Assembly (NCBI RefSeq): GCF_037126465.1 | Contig: NC_088203.1 | Span: 90,892,668 to 90,956,667 of the forward strand | DNA: 64,000 bases | Origin: Ornithodoros turicata | Taxonomy: Eukaryota; Arthropoda; Arachnida; Ixodida; Argasidae | Reading direction: 5' to 3' | In this document: positions 44,664 to 54,776 of the stretch, piece by piece | How positions within the stretch are numbered: the stretch's first letter is position 1 | Layout: each line of letters opens with the position of its first letter | The notes under the pieces: model-generated | Database searches by the model: none | The model's input: only the letters and a program-made list of their open reading frames with translations | Told to the model about the DNA's origin: nothing | Program-made: the position numbers and the translations under genes

Positions 44664-45242
44664 ATGGGACGATTGAAGGAGAAACGTGCTACTGTTCGAG
44701 CCGCCGTAGCTAAGCTCGTGCAGAACATGGCCTAGGAACCGCAAGCAACACAGTTTCCAGAAGGTGAGGTACAGTGGAAGTACCATCTACCCCTACAACA
44801 TGAAGCCAGTCTCAAGGAAATGGACAAGGAGATAGAAAACTTGATTTTGGAAGAGCATCTTGACCAAGAGTTTGTTTCTGTTCTCACGTACGAGGAATAG
44901 ATTTTGAGGGCAAAGACGGACTGCAAGCTGGCTCTTGAGCGGCACAGGCTCAGTTTCACCAACAGTGGTTAACTTTGAACCCAGATCAAGGGTCGCTAAA
45001 ACTTTCAATCAAACAGTCAATTGTTTTTCAGCAATGTTTGTTAGTAATATGATGAATGTTTCAGTGACAATGACTCCCCTTTGTGAAGCAGAGTTAAGGG
45101 TTAAATTGAAGTTGAGTCTGCTGATCGCGGTTCAAATGTCAATCGGGTATGGTGGAACTGGTCCTTAGATAATCAGTTGCTGAAGCAGTTTCCCAGTGAG
45201 GTACCATTCCTGGCAATGACACAGCCAGACTGCCAAAGCTAG
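44664..45242 (+). pseudogene. BEL/Pao copy 2, gag N-terminal part
   Basis: From the ATG at 44664: GRLKEKRATVRAAVAKLVQN, a stop, then HEASLKEMDKEIENLILEEH and DQEFVSVLTYEE with ILRAKTDCKLALERHRLSF. This is the coiled N-terminal gag region of BEL/Pao elements ('LK.KRA..RAA.TKL'). It ends in ...RLPKL at 45242, exactly where the gypsy element (45243-49306) starts, and continues at 49307. Stops and frameshifts are present, so the host copy is dead. Confidence 0.75.
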
Positions 45243-45373
45243 TGTTGGAACTCAAGGAGAGACAAAGAGAACCGACTGGTTTGACGACGAGAGCCCAACT
45301 GATTTATTTTCCGCGGCTACGAGGGCGCAAGATGATGAACGAGAATGATAATAGCACCGCTGAGGCTGCTACA
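45243..45373 (-). repeat. Gypsy-1 3' LTR
   Basis: 131 bp, TG...CA on either strand. In sense orientation (minus strand) it contains an AATAAA polyadenylation signal within GCGGAAAATAAATCAG. Seven substitutions against the 5' LTR. The polyprotein stop codon lies just inside it. Confidence 0.95.
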
Positions 45374-46499
45374 TGGCTCCCCCCTCAGCGTAGCGGTTGA
45401 CGAGATGAGGTAGCGGAGAGGCCCAGCGGACACGTCGTTGTTGAGGGGTGTGGCGGGGGCAAGTACTGGGGAGGATTGAGGAATCAACAGTCTGTGGCAG
45501 AACCTGGGGCGCGTCGACTTCGTCGTCCAGGAAAGCCGGTTTGAGTCGGTCGAGCGAGACCGTTTCCGTGCGGTTGGCTATTTGGACTGTGAAGTGCTCG
45601 GGGCCACGGGACACGACCAGAAAGGGTCCGTCGTACGGGGCCTGGAGGGCCTTGCGCACCCCGTCGTGACTGACAAAGACGTGGGTAGCCGTCTGCAGGA
45701 GAGGGTGCTGGTAAGACGGGCGGGCGCTAGATCCGGGGGGGGGGCGGGGCTGGAGGTCGGCAAGGCAGGTCCGTAGTCGCTCGACATAGGAAGTTATGTC
45801 AACTGGAGTGGTCGGGGCAGAAGGTGGGAAGAAGGCGCCGGGAATATGGAGCGTGGTCCCGTAGACAAGTTCAGCAGGGGTACATTGGAGGTCCTGCTTG
45901 ACGGTTGTTCGTAGCGACAGCAGTATAAGAGGCAGAGCTTCTGTCCAAGCTTCTGTGGTAGTGGCCTTGAGGGAAGTCTTAAGGCTTCGGTGGAGGCGCT
46001 CTACCATTCCATTAGCTTGGCGGTGGTATGCCGTGGTACGGGTCTTGTGTCCGCCCAGCAGGGCGGAGAGCTCGGCAAAAAGACGGGACTCGAACTGCCT
46101 GCCTCGATCCGTTGTAATGGTAGCGGGCGCGCCGAATCGGGCGACCCATGTCTGGACGAAGGCGGCTTCTACCGTAGTAGCGGAGATGTCAACAACAGGC
46201 GTGGCCTCCGGCCATCGAGAGAACCTGTCGATCATCGTTAGGACGTAGCGGAATCCATTTGACGGAGGCAGAGGGCCGACGAGGCCGAGATGTATGTGCG
46301 CGAAACGGATGTCCGGTTCAAGGACTTGACCAGGGTTCGAAGTCGTGTGCCGGGTGACTTTGGACTTCTGGCAAGCCTGACAGGAGCGAACCCAGCGCTT
46401 GGCGTCGCAGCGAATACCAGGCCAGATGTAACAGGAAGAAATTAGCTGTTGCGTGGCCCGGATACAGGGGTGCGCCACAGAATGGAGGTGATCGAACAC
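45369..46499 (-). pseudogene. Gypsy-1 integrase
   Basis: A 376-codon uninterrupted frame. Zinc finger: H..H at LHSVAHP and CQACQK. Catalytic core: FAHIHLGLVGPLPPSNGFRY, then TTDRGRQFES (second Asp) and HRQANGMVERLHR (catalytic Glu). In the first motif the residue expected to be the first catalytic Asp (DLVGPL) is Gly, from GGC in place of GAC at about 46284-46286, so strand transfer should be lost. The C-terminal domain (PYDGPFLVVSRGPEHFTVQI) is present. A TGA separates it from the RNase H frame. Integrase would insert the cDNA into the genome. Confidence 0.9.
45374..45386 (-). promoter_or_regulatory. Gypsy-1 polypurine tract
   Basis: GAGGGGGGAGCCA on the minus strand, directly before the 3' LTR; the expected primer for plus-strand synthesis. 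It overlaps the last codons of the integrase frame. Confidence 0.8.
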
Positions 46500-46529
46500 C
46501 GAGCGGCGTACTGCAGGGGGTAGGAATGG

Positions 46530-46982
46530 TCAAGGAGTGCCACAGGAAACGTCGCAGCAGATTGGGGTACGAGCTTCGGGGAAGGTTACGTCCTCAAGAA
46601 TCACGCTTGTCGACGCCGCTGACCGCAGGGACTTCAGTTCTTCGTCTTGGGCTTGAAGTTCGGCTAGCTGGTCAAGTGCAGGCGTCGCGGACGCAACGGC
46701 GGAGAGTTCTATGTCAACGCGGCTGACGGCGTCGGCGACGGGGTTGAGGGGGCCGGAGATGTGGCAGATGTCGGAGGTGAACTCTGCGATAAAGGCAAGA
46801 TGTCGTTGCTCACGACCGCAGTAGTTGGCTCCAGAAGAATGGAATGCGTAGACGAGCGGTTTGTGGTCCGTGAAGATTGAAAAAGCACGGCCTTTGAGGA
46901 AATGTCTGAAGTGCTTGACGCTAAGGTAAATTGCGAGTAGCTCCCGACTGAAGGTACTATAGCGCGTTTCCGGTGGACGCAA
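46530..46982 (-). pseudogene. Gypsy-1 RNase H and linker
   Basis: The frame starts RPPETRYSTFSRELLAIYLS and continues HFRHFLKGRAFSIFTDHKPL, the RT_RNaseH core of Ty3/gypsy elements with the TDHKPL block. It ends in the linker DQLAELQAQDEELKSLR. A stop separates it from the reverse transcriptase (GDSG then stop at about 47013) and another from the integrase (about 46530). The enzyme would remove RNA from the RNA-DNA hybrid. Confidence 0.9.
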
Positions 46983-47012
46983 CTTGCGGGAGAAGAATCC
47001 CAGGGGCTGCCA

Positions 47013-48271
47013 TCATCCAGAATCGCCTGATGTCCTCTGCTGGAGGACCGCGCCTACGCCTGTGGAGGAAGCGTCCACCATGAGGGCGATTGGAGCGCCA
47101 TGTACCGGGTGCACCAGCATGGTGGCGTTAGCAAGAGCTTCCTTGATGTTGGCAAATGCGGCAGAAGTGTCAGCGGTCCAGGACAGAGACGGGGTGGCGG
47201 AGCGCTTGATGGACAGGAACGATTCGAGTGGTCTTAATATCTCCGAACAGTGCGGGATGAAGCGGCGGTAAAAGTTTGTCATCCCCAAAAATGTCCGTAT
47301 CTGCTGCAAGTTGGCGGGTTGCGGAAAATCTATGATCGCTCGGATTTTGGATGGTAGAGGAGAAATGCCAGCTGAGGAAATGTGATGGCCCAAGAAGTCC
47401 AATTCGGGAACGGCGAACTCGCTCTTGTTAGCGTTGATTATTATGGCAAAATCGGTGAGGCGGGAAAATAGCTGACGCAGGTCGGCGTCGTGCTGTTCGC
47501 TGGTTGGACTGGCCACAAGAATGCCGTCGATGTAGGCATGGACACTTGGCAGGCCACGGATGACACAATCGATGAACCGTTGGAATGATTGAGCTGCATT
47601 ACGAAGGCCAAAGGGCATCCGTGGAAATTCGAAGAGCCCGAAAGGGGTTGTTATGGCCGTTTTGGGGATGTCTGCCTCGGCAACGGGGATCTGATGGTAT
47701 GCCCATATGAGGTCCAGGTTCGAGAATATAGCAGCGCCATGTAAGGATGCTGTGAAGTCATGGACATGGGGGATGGGGTACTGGTCGGGGATGGTAACGC
47801 GATTTAAGGCTCTGTAGTCCCCGCAGGGCGCCAGTCGCCGGTCTTCTTAGGCACCATGTGCAGCGCCGACGCCCAGCTTCTGGAGGATGGGCGGATGATT
47901 CCCATTTCCAGCATGTGGTCGAACTCCGCGTGTGCAATGGCCATCTTCTCCGGCGGAAGACAGCGGGGATGAGTGAAGACTGGGGGACCTGTGGTCTCGA
48001 TATGATGAACCACGCTGTGCTTCACGGGCCGGGTCCAGTCAGGAGGGCGAGGTAGATGCGGGAAGTCCCTCAAGATGGCGAGGAAGGGGTTGCTTGAGTC
48101 TTGGTAGAAGGCAATTCGAAGCGATTGCAAGGACGAACGTATGCCCGACACAGTGAGGCTGGTGGAGGAGTCTATGAGTTTGCGACGGCGCATATCGACG
48201 AGGAGATGGTGGTGGGTAAGGAAACGGCTCCGATAATGGGTTGGGTTACGTCGGCCACGAGAAAAATCCAC
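47013..48271 (-). pseudogene. Gypsy-1 reverse transcriptase
   Basis: Motifs in order: [31 protein letters not shown] (then a one-base deletion at about 47826 shifts the frame), [15 protein letters not shown] (first catalytic Asp), [47 protein letters not shown], and the connection domain ending [13 protein letters not shown]. The catalytic pair reads Y-I-D-G, with GGC where GAC is expected (about 47528-47530), so the second aspartate of the active site is lost. It needs both a frameshift and this substitution explained, so it is dead. Confidence 0.92.
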
Positions 48272-48546
48272 CGAAAGGTGCGTCGGAGGCCGAGGTTTAG
48301 GGTGAGCGACCGCTGGGCGTAGACCGGGATTCGGGAACTGTTCACTGCAGCAAGGGAATACAAGGATTGTTGTCGACGGTCTGTACGGCCTGCGGGGATT
48401 ACGCTGACTTCACCCCCAGTGTCAATGAGGTAACGTCGGGCAGATGCTTGCTCGCCGACGTAGAAGAGGCGACTGGGGAAAGAGCCTGGGCCATTGGTCG
48501 CCATCAATGGTACGCCGACTGGTTTCGCTGTTGTTGCCATGAGCAA
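48172..48546 (-). pseudogene. Gypsy-1 protease
   Basis: RRYLIDTGGEVSVIP carries the D-T-G active site of a retropepsin. LRRTFRWIFLVADVTQPIIG is the closing part, after which a frameshift at about 48230 moves the continuation (FLTHHHLLVDMRRRKLI) into the frame of the reverse transcriptase. It would mature the Gag-Pol precursor. Confidence 0.85.
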
Positions 48547-48590
48547 GGTAGGAAGCAGTGGTGTGCGTCAGCACTGAAACGCCGGTGGTA

Positions 48591-49117
48591 CTAGCACATT
48601 GCAGGACTGCGGTCTCGGCTGGTGGAACGGTTGGTGGAAGGAGACCGTCTTGTCCTGCGGCCACTTCGATCGCGACTTTGCCGTCGGAGGTGGGTGTCTG
48701 GTCTTGACGCGTGGGAAGCGGCTATGAGCGCGGCCAGGGAGCGGAACTCGCGACAGAGGCCGTCAATGGTGGACTGCGGGGACTGGCGCGGTTGAGGTCG
48801 GGCAGGTTCCGAAGGGGGCAGTGCAGGGAACACAGCGGCTACAGCTGGATTGGCCACCCCCATAACCGCGTCAGCAAGAGTGGCCAACTTGCCAGAATGT
48901 CGTAGACTTCATTCGCAGCAGAGGGAGTAAGGGCAGAAATGACATGGTAAAACTTGGTCTGTTGTGCGGTTATGCCAGCCAAGTTAAATTGCGCCTCAGC
49001 TTGGAGAAACCAGACAGCTGGGTTGTGGTTGAAATACGAGGGCAGCTTCACGGCGACGGCAGCCAGTGAAGACGTCGGGGATGGAGCAGAGCTGGTTTGC
49101 GGGTCCCCGAGAGGCAT
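48591..49117 (-). pseudogene. Gypsy-1 gag
   Basis: Starts at ATG 49117, 59 bases inside the 5' LTR end: MPLGDPQTSSAPSPTSS, then VKLPSYFNHNPAVWFLQAEA and TKFYHVISALTPSAANEV, the capsid motif of this gypsy clade ('P.F....P..WF.Q.EAQF...GI'). A second frame from 48887 (ADAVMGVANPAVAAVFPALP) supplies a Ser/Arg-rich tail with RRQSRDRSGRRTRRSPS. The body between is much shorter than in the related gag at 50773-51549, so an internal deletion and a frameshift are inferred. No CCHC knuckle is seen. Confidence 0.85.
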
Positions 49118-49159
49118 GGCGGAGCACGGGCCAAGGTTCTAGAATGTTCGGTCACGGAA

Positions 49160-49173
49160 CGTTCGGGTCACCA
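49160..49173 (-). promoter_or_regulatory. Gypsy-1 primer-binding site
   Basis: TGGTGACCCGAACG on the minus strand, two bases after the 5' LTR. It starts TGG as expected for pairing with the CCA end of a tRNA. A nearly identical sequence precedes the related gypsy-3 gag (50725). Confidence 0.75.
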
Positions 49174-49175
49174 GT

Positions 49176-49306
49176 TGTAGGAACTCAAGGAGAGACAAAG
49201 AGAACCGGCTGGTTTGACGACGAGAGCCTAACTGATTTATTTTCCGCGGCTACGCGGGCGCGAGATGATGAACGAGGATGATGATAGCACCGCTGAGGCT
49301 GCTACA
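49176..49306 (-). repeat. Gypsy-1 5' LTR
   Basis: 131 bp, TG...CA, collinear with the 3' LTR with 7 substitutions and no gaps (most are A/G or C/T changes). The CTAG duplication follows at 49307-49310. Confidence 0.95.
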
Positions 49307-50235
49307 CTAGATATCCCGAAGTATAATGGCAATATTGTGCAATGGCAAAGCTTCTGGGATCAATTTCAATGTACGATTCGCCACAACGCTCAACTTAGCA
49401 ACAAAAACATGTTCAACTACTTCAGATCATACATCGTCGACCAAGCGGCGTATGTCATCTCTGACCTAAGCATGATCGACGCCATTAAGACAGCGTGGTA
49501 AGCCTTCTCACGAAACGCTTTGGGCAACTGACATCGTCACTAACGAGGATATGAGTTATTTATCCAATTTAAAACCTGTGAAGAATGTAAACAATGCGCA
49601 GACCTATGTAAACTCTACGAGTACCTGTAATCACGTATTCGCAGCTTTGAGAATTTGAACATCAGGTTTGACTCCTACAGTGCAATACTTGACCCCCTCA
49701 TCTTGAAGACCTTACCCAAAGAGTTAGTGCAGCAATACCTCCGTACACAGGCTATAACAGAGGCCCCTGGAGTGTCTAAACTCAAGCAGTTAATGGACTT
49801 TTGGGAAAAGAAACTGTGGACTAGAGACTGCGGAAAGGAGCCAGCATATCACTTCAAGTTCGACTGATGACAGCCACAAAAGAATGGTGAAGGAACAGCT
49901 GCCAAGTGCAGCAGCGTTCCACACATGAATAGAAAGACACAGACAGCAGAGTTGTGCATTTTGTGGGTCGCCCAACCATGAACTAGAGAAGTGCTCTGTC
50001 CGACTCACATTAGCGGAGAAGAAGGAAAACTTGAAACGTGAGAGCAGGTGTTTCCGCTGCGCAAAACAATTTCATCTATCCAAAGACTGTCGCACAGCCA
50101 GGAGACCGCAGTGCTCCACGTGTCATGGAAAACATCTGACAACATCGTGAAACAAACATGCTTCTGTTACGCAACAAGAAAAATCAACCCACAGCAACCG
50201 TACCGCCCGAAACGAACGTCCGCGGCTGCAATCCA
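49307..50235 (+). pseudogene. BEL/Pao copy 2, gag C-terminal part
   Basis: Resumes the gag cut at 45242: DIPKYNGNIVQWQSFWDQFQ and TIRHNAQLSNKNMFNYFRSY, the Pao gag core (DUF1759 type). Later come LDPLILKTLPKELVQQYLRT and, in other frames, three zinc-knuckle-type blocks: CAFCGSPNHELEKC, CFRCAKQFHLSKDC and CSTCHGKHL (about 49950-50145). Multiple frameshifts and stops. Similarity ends at about 50230, where a gypsy gag fragment begins. No BEL protease or polymerase follows. Confidence 0.8.
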
Positions 50236-50660
50236 CACTAGCAACAGAGTACCACAAAATGCGCGGCATGCTGACTTCGAACATGCCATCTACTTGCAGA
50301 CAATGAAGGTATGGGCAGAAAGCCAGGATGCATGCTGCACACAGACATACTCTACCCTCAAGGCATCACTCGCTGCTAAGTGCACCTCACCTACTACTCG
50401 TGATTTGGCGTCACTCAGTTTCCGCGCCCGGACGTGCCAACCTGGTGAGCCTTATGACATGTATGCCTACAACCTCCTCGATTTGTTTGCGAAGACCTAG
50501 CCTGACGTCGCCAAGGAAGCCGGAAACATCATGATCCGAGGGCAGTTTGTTATTGGACTTCCCGCACCGCTACGGGAGAATGTCCTTGTTGCGACGACGA
50601 CGACAGTTGTCGTGCGGCTCACGCGCATGAGCATACCGCTCTTTCGCGCAGTCCATCAGT
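50236..50660 (+). pseudogene. Ty3/gypsy gag fragment (another copy)
   Basis: DLASLSFRARTCQPGEPYDM, then AYNLLDLFAKT, a stop and PDVAKEAGNIMIRGQFVIGL with PAPLRENVLVAT. This is the gag region 'L..R.Q.PGE....Y...L..L...YP......' and 'F..GL...LR' of gypsy-type elements. It belongs to a different gag from gypsy-3, whose leader begins about 90 bp downstream. Truncated at both ends. Confidence 0.6.
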
Positions 50661-50724
50661 GTTACTACCAAAATAAACCTTATCCGGACGGATGCGATGG
50701 ACGGACCGGATGCATCTCAATATC

Positions 50725-50737
50725 TGGTGATCCGAAC
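50725..50737 (+). promoter_or_regulatory. Gypsy-3 primer-binding site
   Basis: TGGTGATCCGAAC, one base different from the gypsy-1 site, 36 bases before the gag start at 50773. An AATAAA about 55 bases upstream (near 50671) suggests the 5' LTR tail lies at about 50600-50723, but no 3' LTR remains to define it. Confidence 0.65.
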
Positions 50738-50772
50738 ATTGGACATCATCGCTACGTCGCTACCGCGCATAC

Positions 50773-51549
50773 ATGGAGCCTTCGAGCGAAGCCGACGCGC
50801 CAGTCCTGCCTTCCCGACTCGGCACAGTTTCTTTTAATCTTCCACCATTCAGGCCTGCTGACCCAACACTATGGTTCGTACACTTAGAATTCCAGTTTGC
50901 CACCCGTGGAATCGTCAACCATTTGACCAAGTTCCACTACATGGTGGCTGCGTGTTCTCCAGTCGAGGCTGCCGAGGTCCGCGACATCATCATGGCGCCA
51001 CCCGCTACAGGGGCTTATGACAAGATTAAAGAAGAGCTTGTTCGGCGTACATCATCGGAGCAGAGGCGCCTTCAGCAGCTCATCACCGCTGAGGAACTCG
51101 TCGATCGCAAACCGTTCCAGCTCCTACGCAGGATGCAACAACTTCTGGACGATCGCGCAACATCCACCAATACTTCCATCTTGCGCGAGCTCTTCCTGCA
51201 GCGCCTTCCATCGAACGTTCGGATTATCTTGATCAGCTCCGAAGACATCCCTATTGAAGGCTTGGCGCAGCTTGCTGGCAAGATTATGGACAACATGAGC
51301 CCCATGCCGCCTTCAGCTTTGTCATCCGTGTCCACTGAACAATCCAAGCTGGCCAGACCCAGAGCGGACTTAGAGAAGCTGACGGACCTCGTCACGTCTA
51401 GCCTGAGGCTTCCTCGTTCCCATAGTCCCAGCCCACTCACGTCCTCACAGACCGCACTCGCCATTCCGTCGCCGCCACGGCTGTTCAAGGTCGTCCAACC
51501 CACGCACGCTTTGCTCCTATCACGAGAAATTCGGAGACCGCGCTCGTAA
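50773..51549 (+). pseudogene. Gypsy-3 gag
   Basis: A 258-codon open frame: FNLPPFRPADPTLWFVHLEF, QFATRGIVNHLTKFHYMVAA, VRDIIMAPPATGAYDKIKEE and FLQRLPSNVRIILISSEDIP. This is the capsid domain of the same gypsy clade as gypsy-1, and here it is full length. The C-terminal 70 residues are Ser/Pro-rich, without a clear CCHC knuckle. It would form the particle shell. The frame itself is intact, but the protease and polymerase that follow are broken, so it is listed with the dead element. Confidence 0.85.
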
Positions 51550-52716
51550 CTACATCCAGCCGGGCTCATTTTAGGGAAACGGCCCAACCAACAACTGATG
51601 GCGACAGGCGACTGTTGGCACTTCGTCGCCCATCTCTCTTTTTTGTCATGGACCGGCGTACAGGCGTTCGGTAACTCGTCGACACCGGCGCCGAGGTCAG
51701 CGTCGTCCAAAAATCGCAGAGTGACAAGAAGCGGCCGTCTTCCACCACCTCCCTTGAAGCTGCCAATGGAACATCAATCTCCACTTTTGGCGAGCATCTG
51801 GAAACCGTCGACTTTGGTTTGCGGCGAACCTTTCGGTGAGTGTTCGTCGTTGCCCAAGTTACACATGCCATTATTGGTGCCGACTTTCTCTCCCACTTTG
51901 TACTACTGGTGGACATGAGCAAGCGGCATCTCTTGGACACCAGGACAAGTCTCGCTGTACCAGGCTCTCCTTCTCCACCATCACTTCTGAGCCCTATGCT
52001 CGCACGTCCCAGTCCAAGATCCCATTTTGAAGCTATGGTCCGAAGCTTCCCCAACCTCTTACCATCGCCAAACTCTGAGCGCCCTGTGAAGCATGACGTC
52101 GTATACTATATCTCTACGACAGGACCTCCAGTGCACGCTCGACCCCGTCGTCTGGCTCGCGAGAAGCTTCGAGTTGCTCGTCAAGAGTTCCAGCATATGC
52201 TAGATCGCCGACTCATTCGACCGTCGTCCAGTAGTTGAGCTTCCCAACTCCGTCTTGTCCCGAAGGAGACCGGTGATTGGCGCCCGTGCGGCGATTACCG
52301 TGCGCTGAACAAGGCCACCACTCCCGACCGGTATCCACTGCCCTATCTCTGGGACTTCACAGCCAACCTTCACGGGACCATGCTTTTTACGAAGATAGAC
52401 TTTGTTTGGGCGTACCATCAAACCACAGTTGCTTCCGAAAGTATTCCGAAAACAGCGATCATCACACCGTTTGGTCTCTTTAAGTTCGTCCATATGCCCT
52501 TTGGTCTACACAATGCGGGCCAATCATTCCAGCCTTTCGTAGGCCAGATGCTCAGAGAACTAGACTTCTGCTTTGCATATCTGAACGACATTCTCGTCAC
52601 AAGCTCTTCAGAGGCAGAACACGAGCATCACCTACACCTTCTCTGTGAACGTCTTGATGCTCACAGCATTGTCAAAGTGTGAGTTTCCTGTCCCAGCGCT
52701 TGACTTCACGGGCCAT
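51550..52716 (+). pseudogene. Gypsy-3 protease and reverse transcriptase, first part
   Basis: Protease: LVDTGAEVSVVQKSQ at about 51678, then FGLRRTFR, a stop and VFVVAQVTHAIIGADFLSHF. Reverse transcriptase: ARQEFQHMLDRRLIRPSSSS, a stop, [34 protein letters not shown] (catalytic Asp present), PFGLFKFVHMPFGLHNAGQS and FAYLNDILVTSSS. The catalytic pair is Y-L-N-D, the first Asp being Asn. The frame is cut at 52716 by the insertion of gypsy-2 and resumes at 58059. Confidence 0.88.
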
Positions 52717-52872
52717 TATTAGAATGTAGATTTATTCTACTTACCAAAGAATCCCAAAAAAATGCACAACGTCAGTCCAACTGCGCGGTTCATTCCATGC
52801 GAGTATGTTCCACACTTTCTCGTCTACTTCTTTCTCCTGCTCAAGGCCTTAGGGCTGCCTACAACCTCAACA
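52717..52872 (-). repeat. Gypsy-2 3' LTR (156 bp)
   Basis: In sense orientation it begins TGTTGAGGTTGTAGG and ends CATTCTAATA, so the ends are TG...TA. It matches the 5' LTR with a handful of substitutions and indels. Confidence 0.9.
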
Positions 52873-52886
52873 CTTCCCCCCCCCCC
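52873..52886 (-). promoter_or_regulatory. Gypsy-2 polypurine tract
   Basis: A run of 11 G followed by AAG on the minus strand, directly before the 3' LTR. Confidence 0.75.
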
Positions 52887-52957
52887 ACAACCGACTAATT
52901 TAGGACAAAATCATTCAAATGTGCCGGAGTTTTCATGACACGACCAAACCGTCCAGT

Positions 52958-54002
52958 TCACGTTGTTGGCTGTTGAGTGCCCTGAGCCTGCACGCTTGTC
53001 TGGTCTGTATACATTGAAGCGCAGGCCGGTTCCTGTGACGTAGTCTGCTGTTTCTGCTCGGTATCCGTGGACAAAGGGAAATTCATAAGGCTGGGTACAG
53101 TTACCATGGCTGCAGTACCAGCCGTTACATCCGTTTTGTCAAGAATTTGGCGCTTGATGTGGTCAACGTGACGGCGATGGAGTCTTCCATCGGTAGAAGT
53201 GACAGCAAATGAAGAGCGGCTCGTCTGCTTTAGTATTGTTGCCATAAACCATCGAGGCCCGCTGTGGAACATCCGAATGTAAACTGGCTGCTCTACTCTG
53301 CATTTCTCAGTCATCTGGCCTGATTCGTTGAGCACGTTGTCTGAATGCTCCTGTGGATGCAGTAAATTCCAAGCTCTTGCGAGGTGACGACCACAGAGCA
53401 GCTCTCCAGGGGTCTTCCCGGTTGTCTGACACTGTGGTATGCTGTCGAAGCAAAAAGCGTGCCGGACGACACTGAGTACTCTTCTCAGTGAGTGCCTTTT
53501 TTTTTTTTCAGCGACTATCCTTTCGACCTGGCCATTTGTGGCTGGATGGAACGGAGCACGTGTATATTGCTTGATTCCATTACACTTACACAATTCGGAC
53601 ATCCGTCCGGAGAAGAAATTTGGAGCATTGTCTGAGAAGAGAACATGTGGTATGCTCCTGGATGATGTTTCCAGAGGTAGTGATTCGTAATCATCTGACC
53701 TCCAGCCATTTCGAGAGTGCATAGAGTATGATGAGGTACGACCAATCTTCTATTGGACCAGCAAAGTCGATATGTAGCGTATGCCAAGGAGCATCAGGGC
53801 ATTTAAAGTCTTCATCCATGACGGATGGACGTGCACGCTCCCAAGTTTGGCACGTGTGACATTTGTCAAATGTTATCTGGATGTCGTGGTCAAGTCTTTG
53901 CTCTTCGTTGCCGCTACACCTGGGTTGTTTGCATGTAGCATTTGTAGTGCCAAGGGCTGAGCTTCCTGGGGTATTATGACATGAAAACCCCATGTGAAGC
54001 AA
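52958..54002 (-). pseudogene. Gypsy-2 integrase
   Basis: Two overlapping frames. The first (54002-53691) has CHTCQTWERARPS of the zinc finger and WHTLHIDFAGPIEDWSYLII, with the first catalytic Asp. The second (53722-52958) has HVLFSDNAPNFFS (second Asp) and FHPATNGQVERIVAEKKKRH (catalytic Glu), then PGELLCGRHLARAWNLLHPQ and a C-terminal tail with RRHVDHIKRQI. A frameshift joins them at about 53700. All three catalytic residues are retained. A T-rich tract near 53501-53510 marks the Lys run after the Glu motif. Confidence 0.9.
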
Positions 54003-54028
54003 CCTTTACAGACGGCAAGTTCCGTCTT

Positions 54029-54523
54029 TCAACATCTGTAGGGAAGAAGGTCTTCGGTGTTCCAGTCTGGGAAGTCTCCATGTTGGACACCTTCCAAGAC
54101 CCTCGACAAGATGGCGTCATGTTGAGTAAGCCATGCTACTTGGTTAGCATCCTGTGGATCGCAGTGGAGTGCTTCTAGCATTAGTACGTCACCCAGTGAT
54201 GCTTGACCATCGACGGATATGGGCAATGGGAGACTGCTCAATACATCTGCGTTTTGATGCCGGTTTCCAGGCCGATGTACCAAGGTACACTCATATGCGC
54301 TTAGTAAAAGGCACGAGCCAATGATTCAGGGTGATGACATCAGAGGAATCTGTTTGTTAGGACTCAAAATTCTTAATAACGGTTTGTGGTATGTGAATAA
54401 CGTAACATGTCTGCCTGCAATGAAATGATGGAAGCGTTTCATTCCAAAGACGATAGTTAGGCCCTCCTTATCCAGATGTGCATAGTTCCTCTCGTGAGTA
54501 CCCAATGTGCGCAAAGCAAACAC
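54029..54523 (-). pseudogene. Gypsy-2 RNase H and linker
   Basis: TLGTHERNYAHLDKEGLTIV, FGMKRFHHFIAGRHVTLFTY and HKPLLRILSPNKQIP form the RNase H core ('H..NY...DKE.L.I', 'TDHKPL', here with Tyr for Asp). The second frame (54283-54029) has HRPGNRHQNADVLSSLPLP, the end of RNase H ('H..G..N..AD.LSR'), and the linker to the integrase. A gap in frame lies between them. Confidence 0.85.
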
Positions 54524-54776
54524 TATTGGAAACTAATCTCCATCGATTGTTTGTTGTGAGAGAACGTCCCCAACTCCGTATGGTAAGGCATCACAAGAAA
54601 GGATGATCGGGATTCATCAAAATGCGCTAAAGCGGGCGCCTTCACCAGAAGCTGTTTTAGTTCTCCAAATGTGCATTGTTCTTGATGTCAGCACTTCCAG
54701 GAAGCGTCTTTGTCGAGCAGCCGGTACAGAGGCTCCGCTACTGTCGATCTATCCTTCAGGAAACGATTGTAGATAC

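Larger units (their letters stand above)
45243..49306 (-). mobile_element. Gypsy-1: Ty3/gypsy LTR retrotransposon, 4,064 bp
   Basis: Full structure on the minus strand: 5' LTR (49176-49306), primer-binding site, gag, protease, reverse transcriptase, RNase H, integrase, purine tract (45374-45386) and 3' LTR (45243-45373). The LTRs are 131 bp, begin TG and end CA, and differ at 7 positions. The flanking 4-bp duplication CTAG (45239-45242 and 49307-49310) marks the insertion into BEL/Pao copy 2. Several coding defects (see parts) make it nonautonomous. No env gene is present. Confidence 0.95.

Noticed and set aside
45448..46248. Plus-strand frames within 45.4-49 kb
   Set aside because: These are antisense shadows of the gypsy-1 integrase and polymerase, whose minus-strand motifs are clear.
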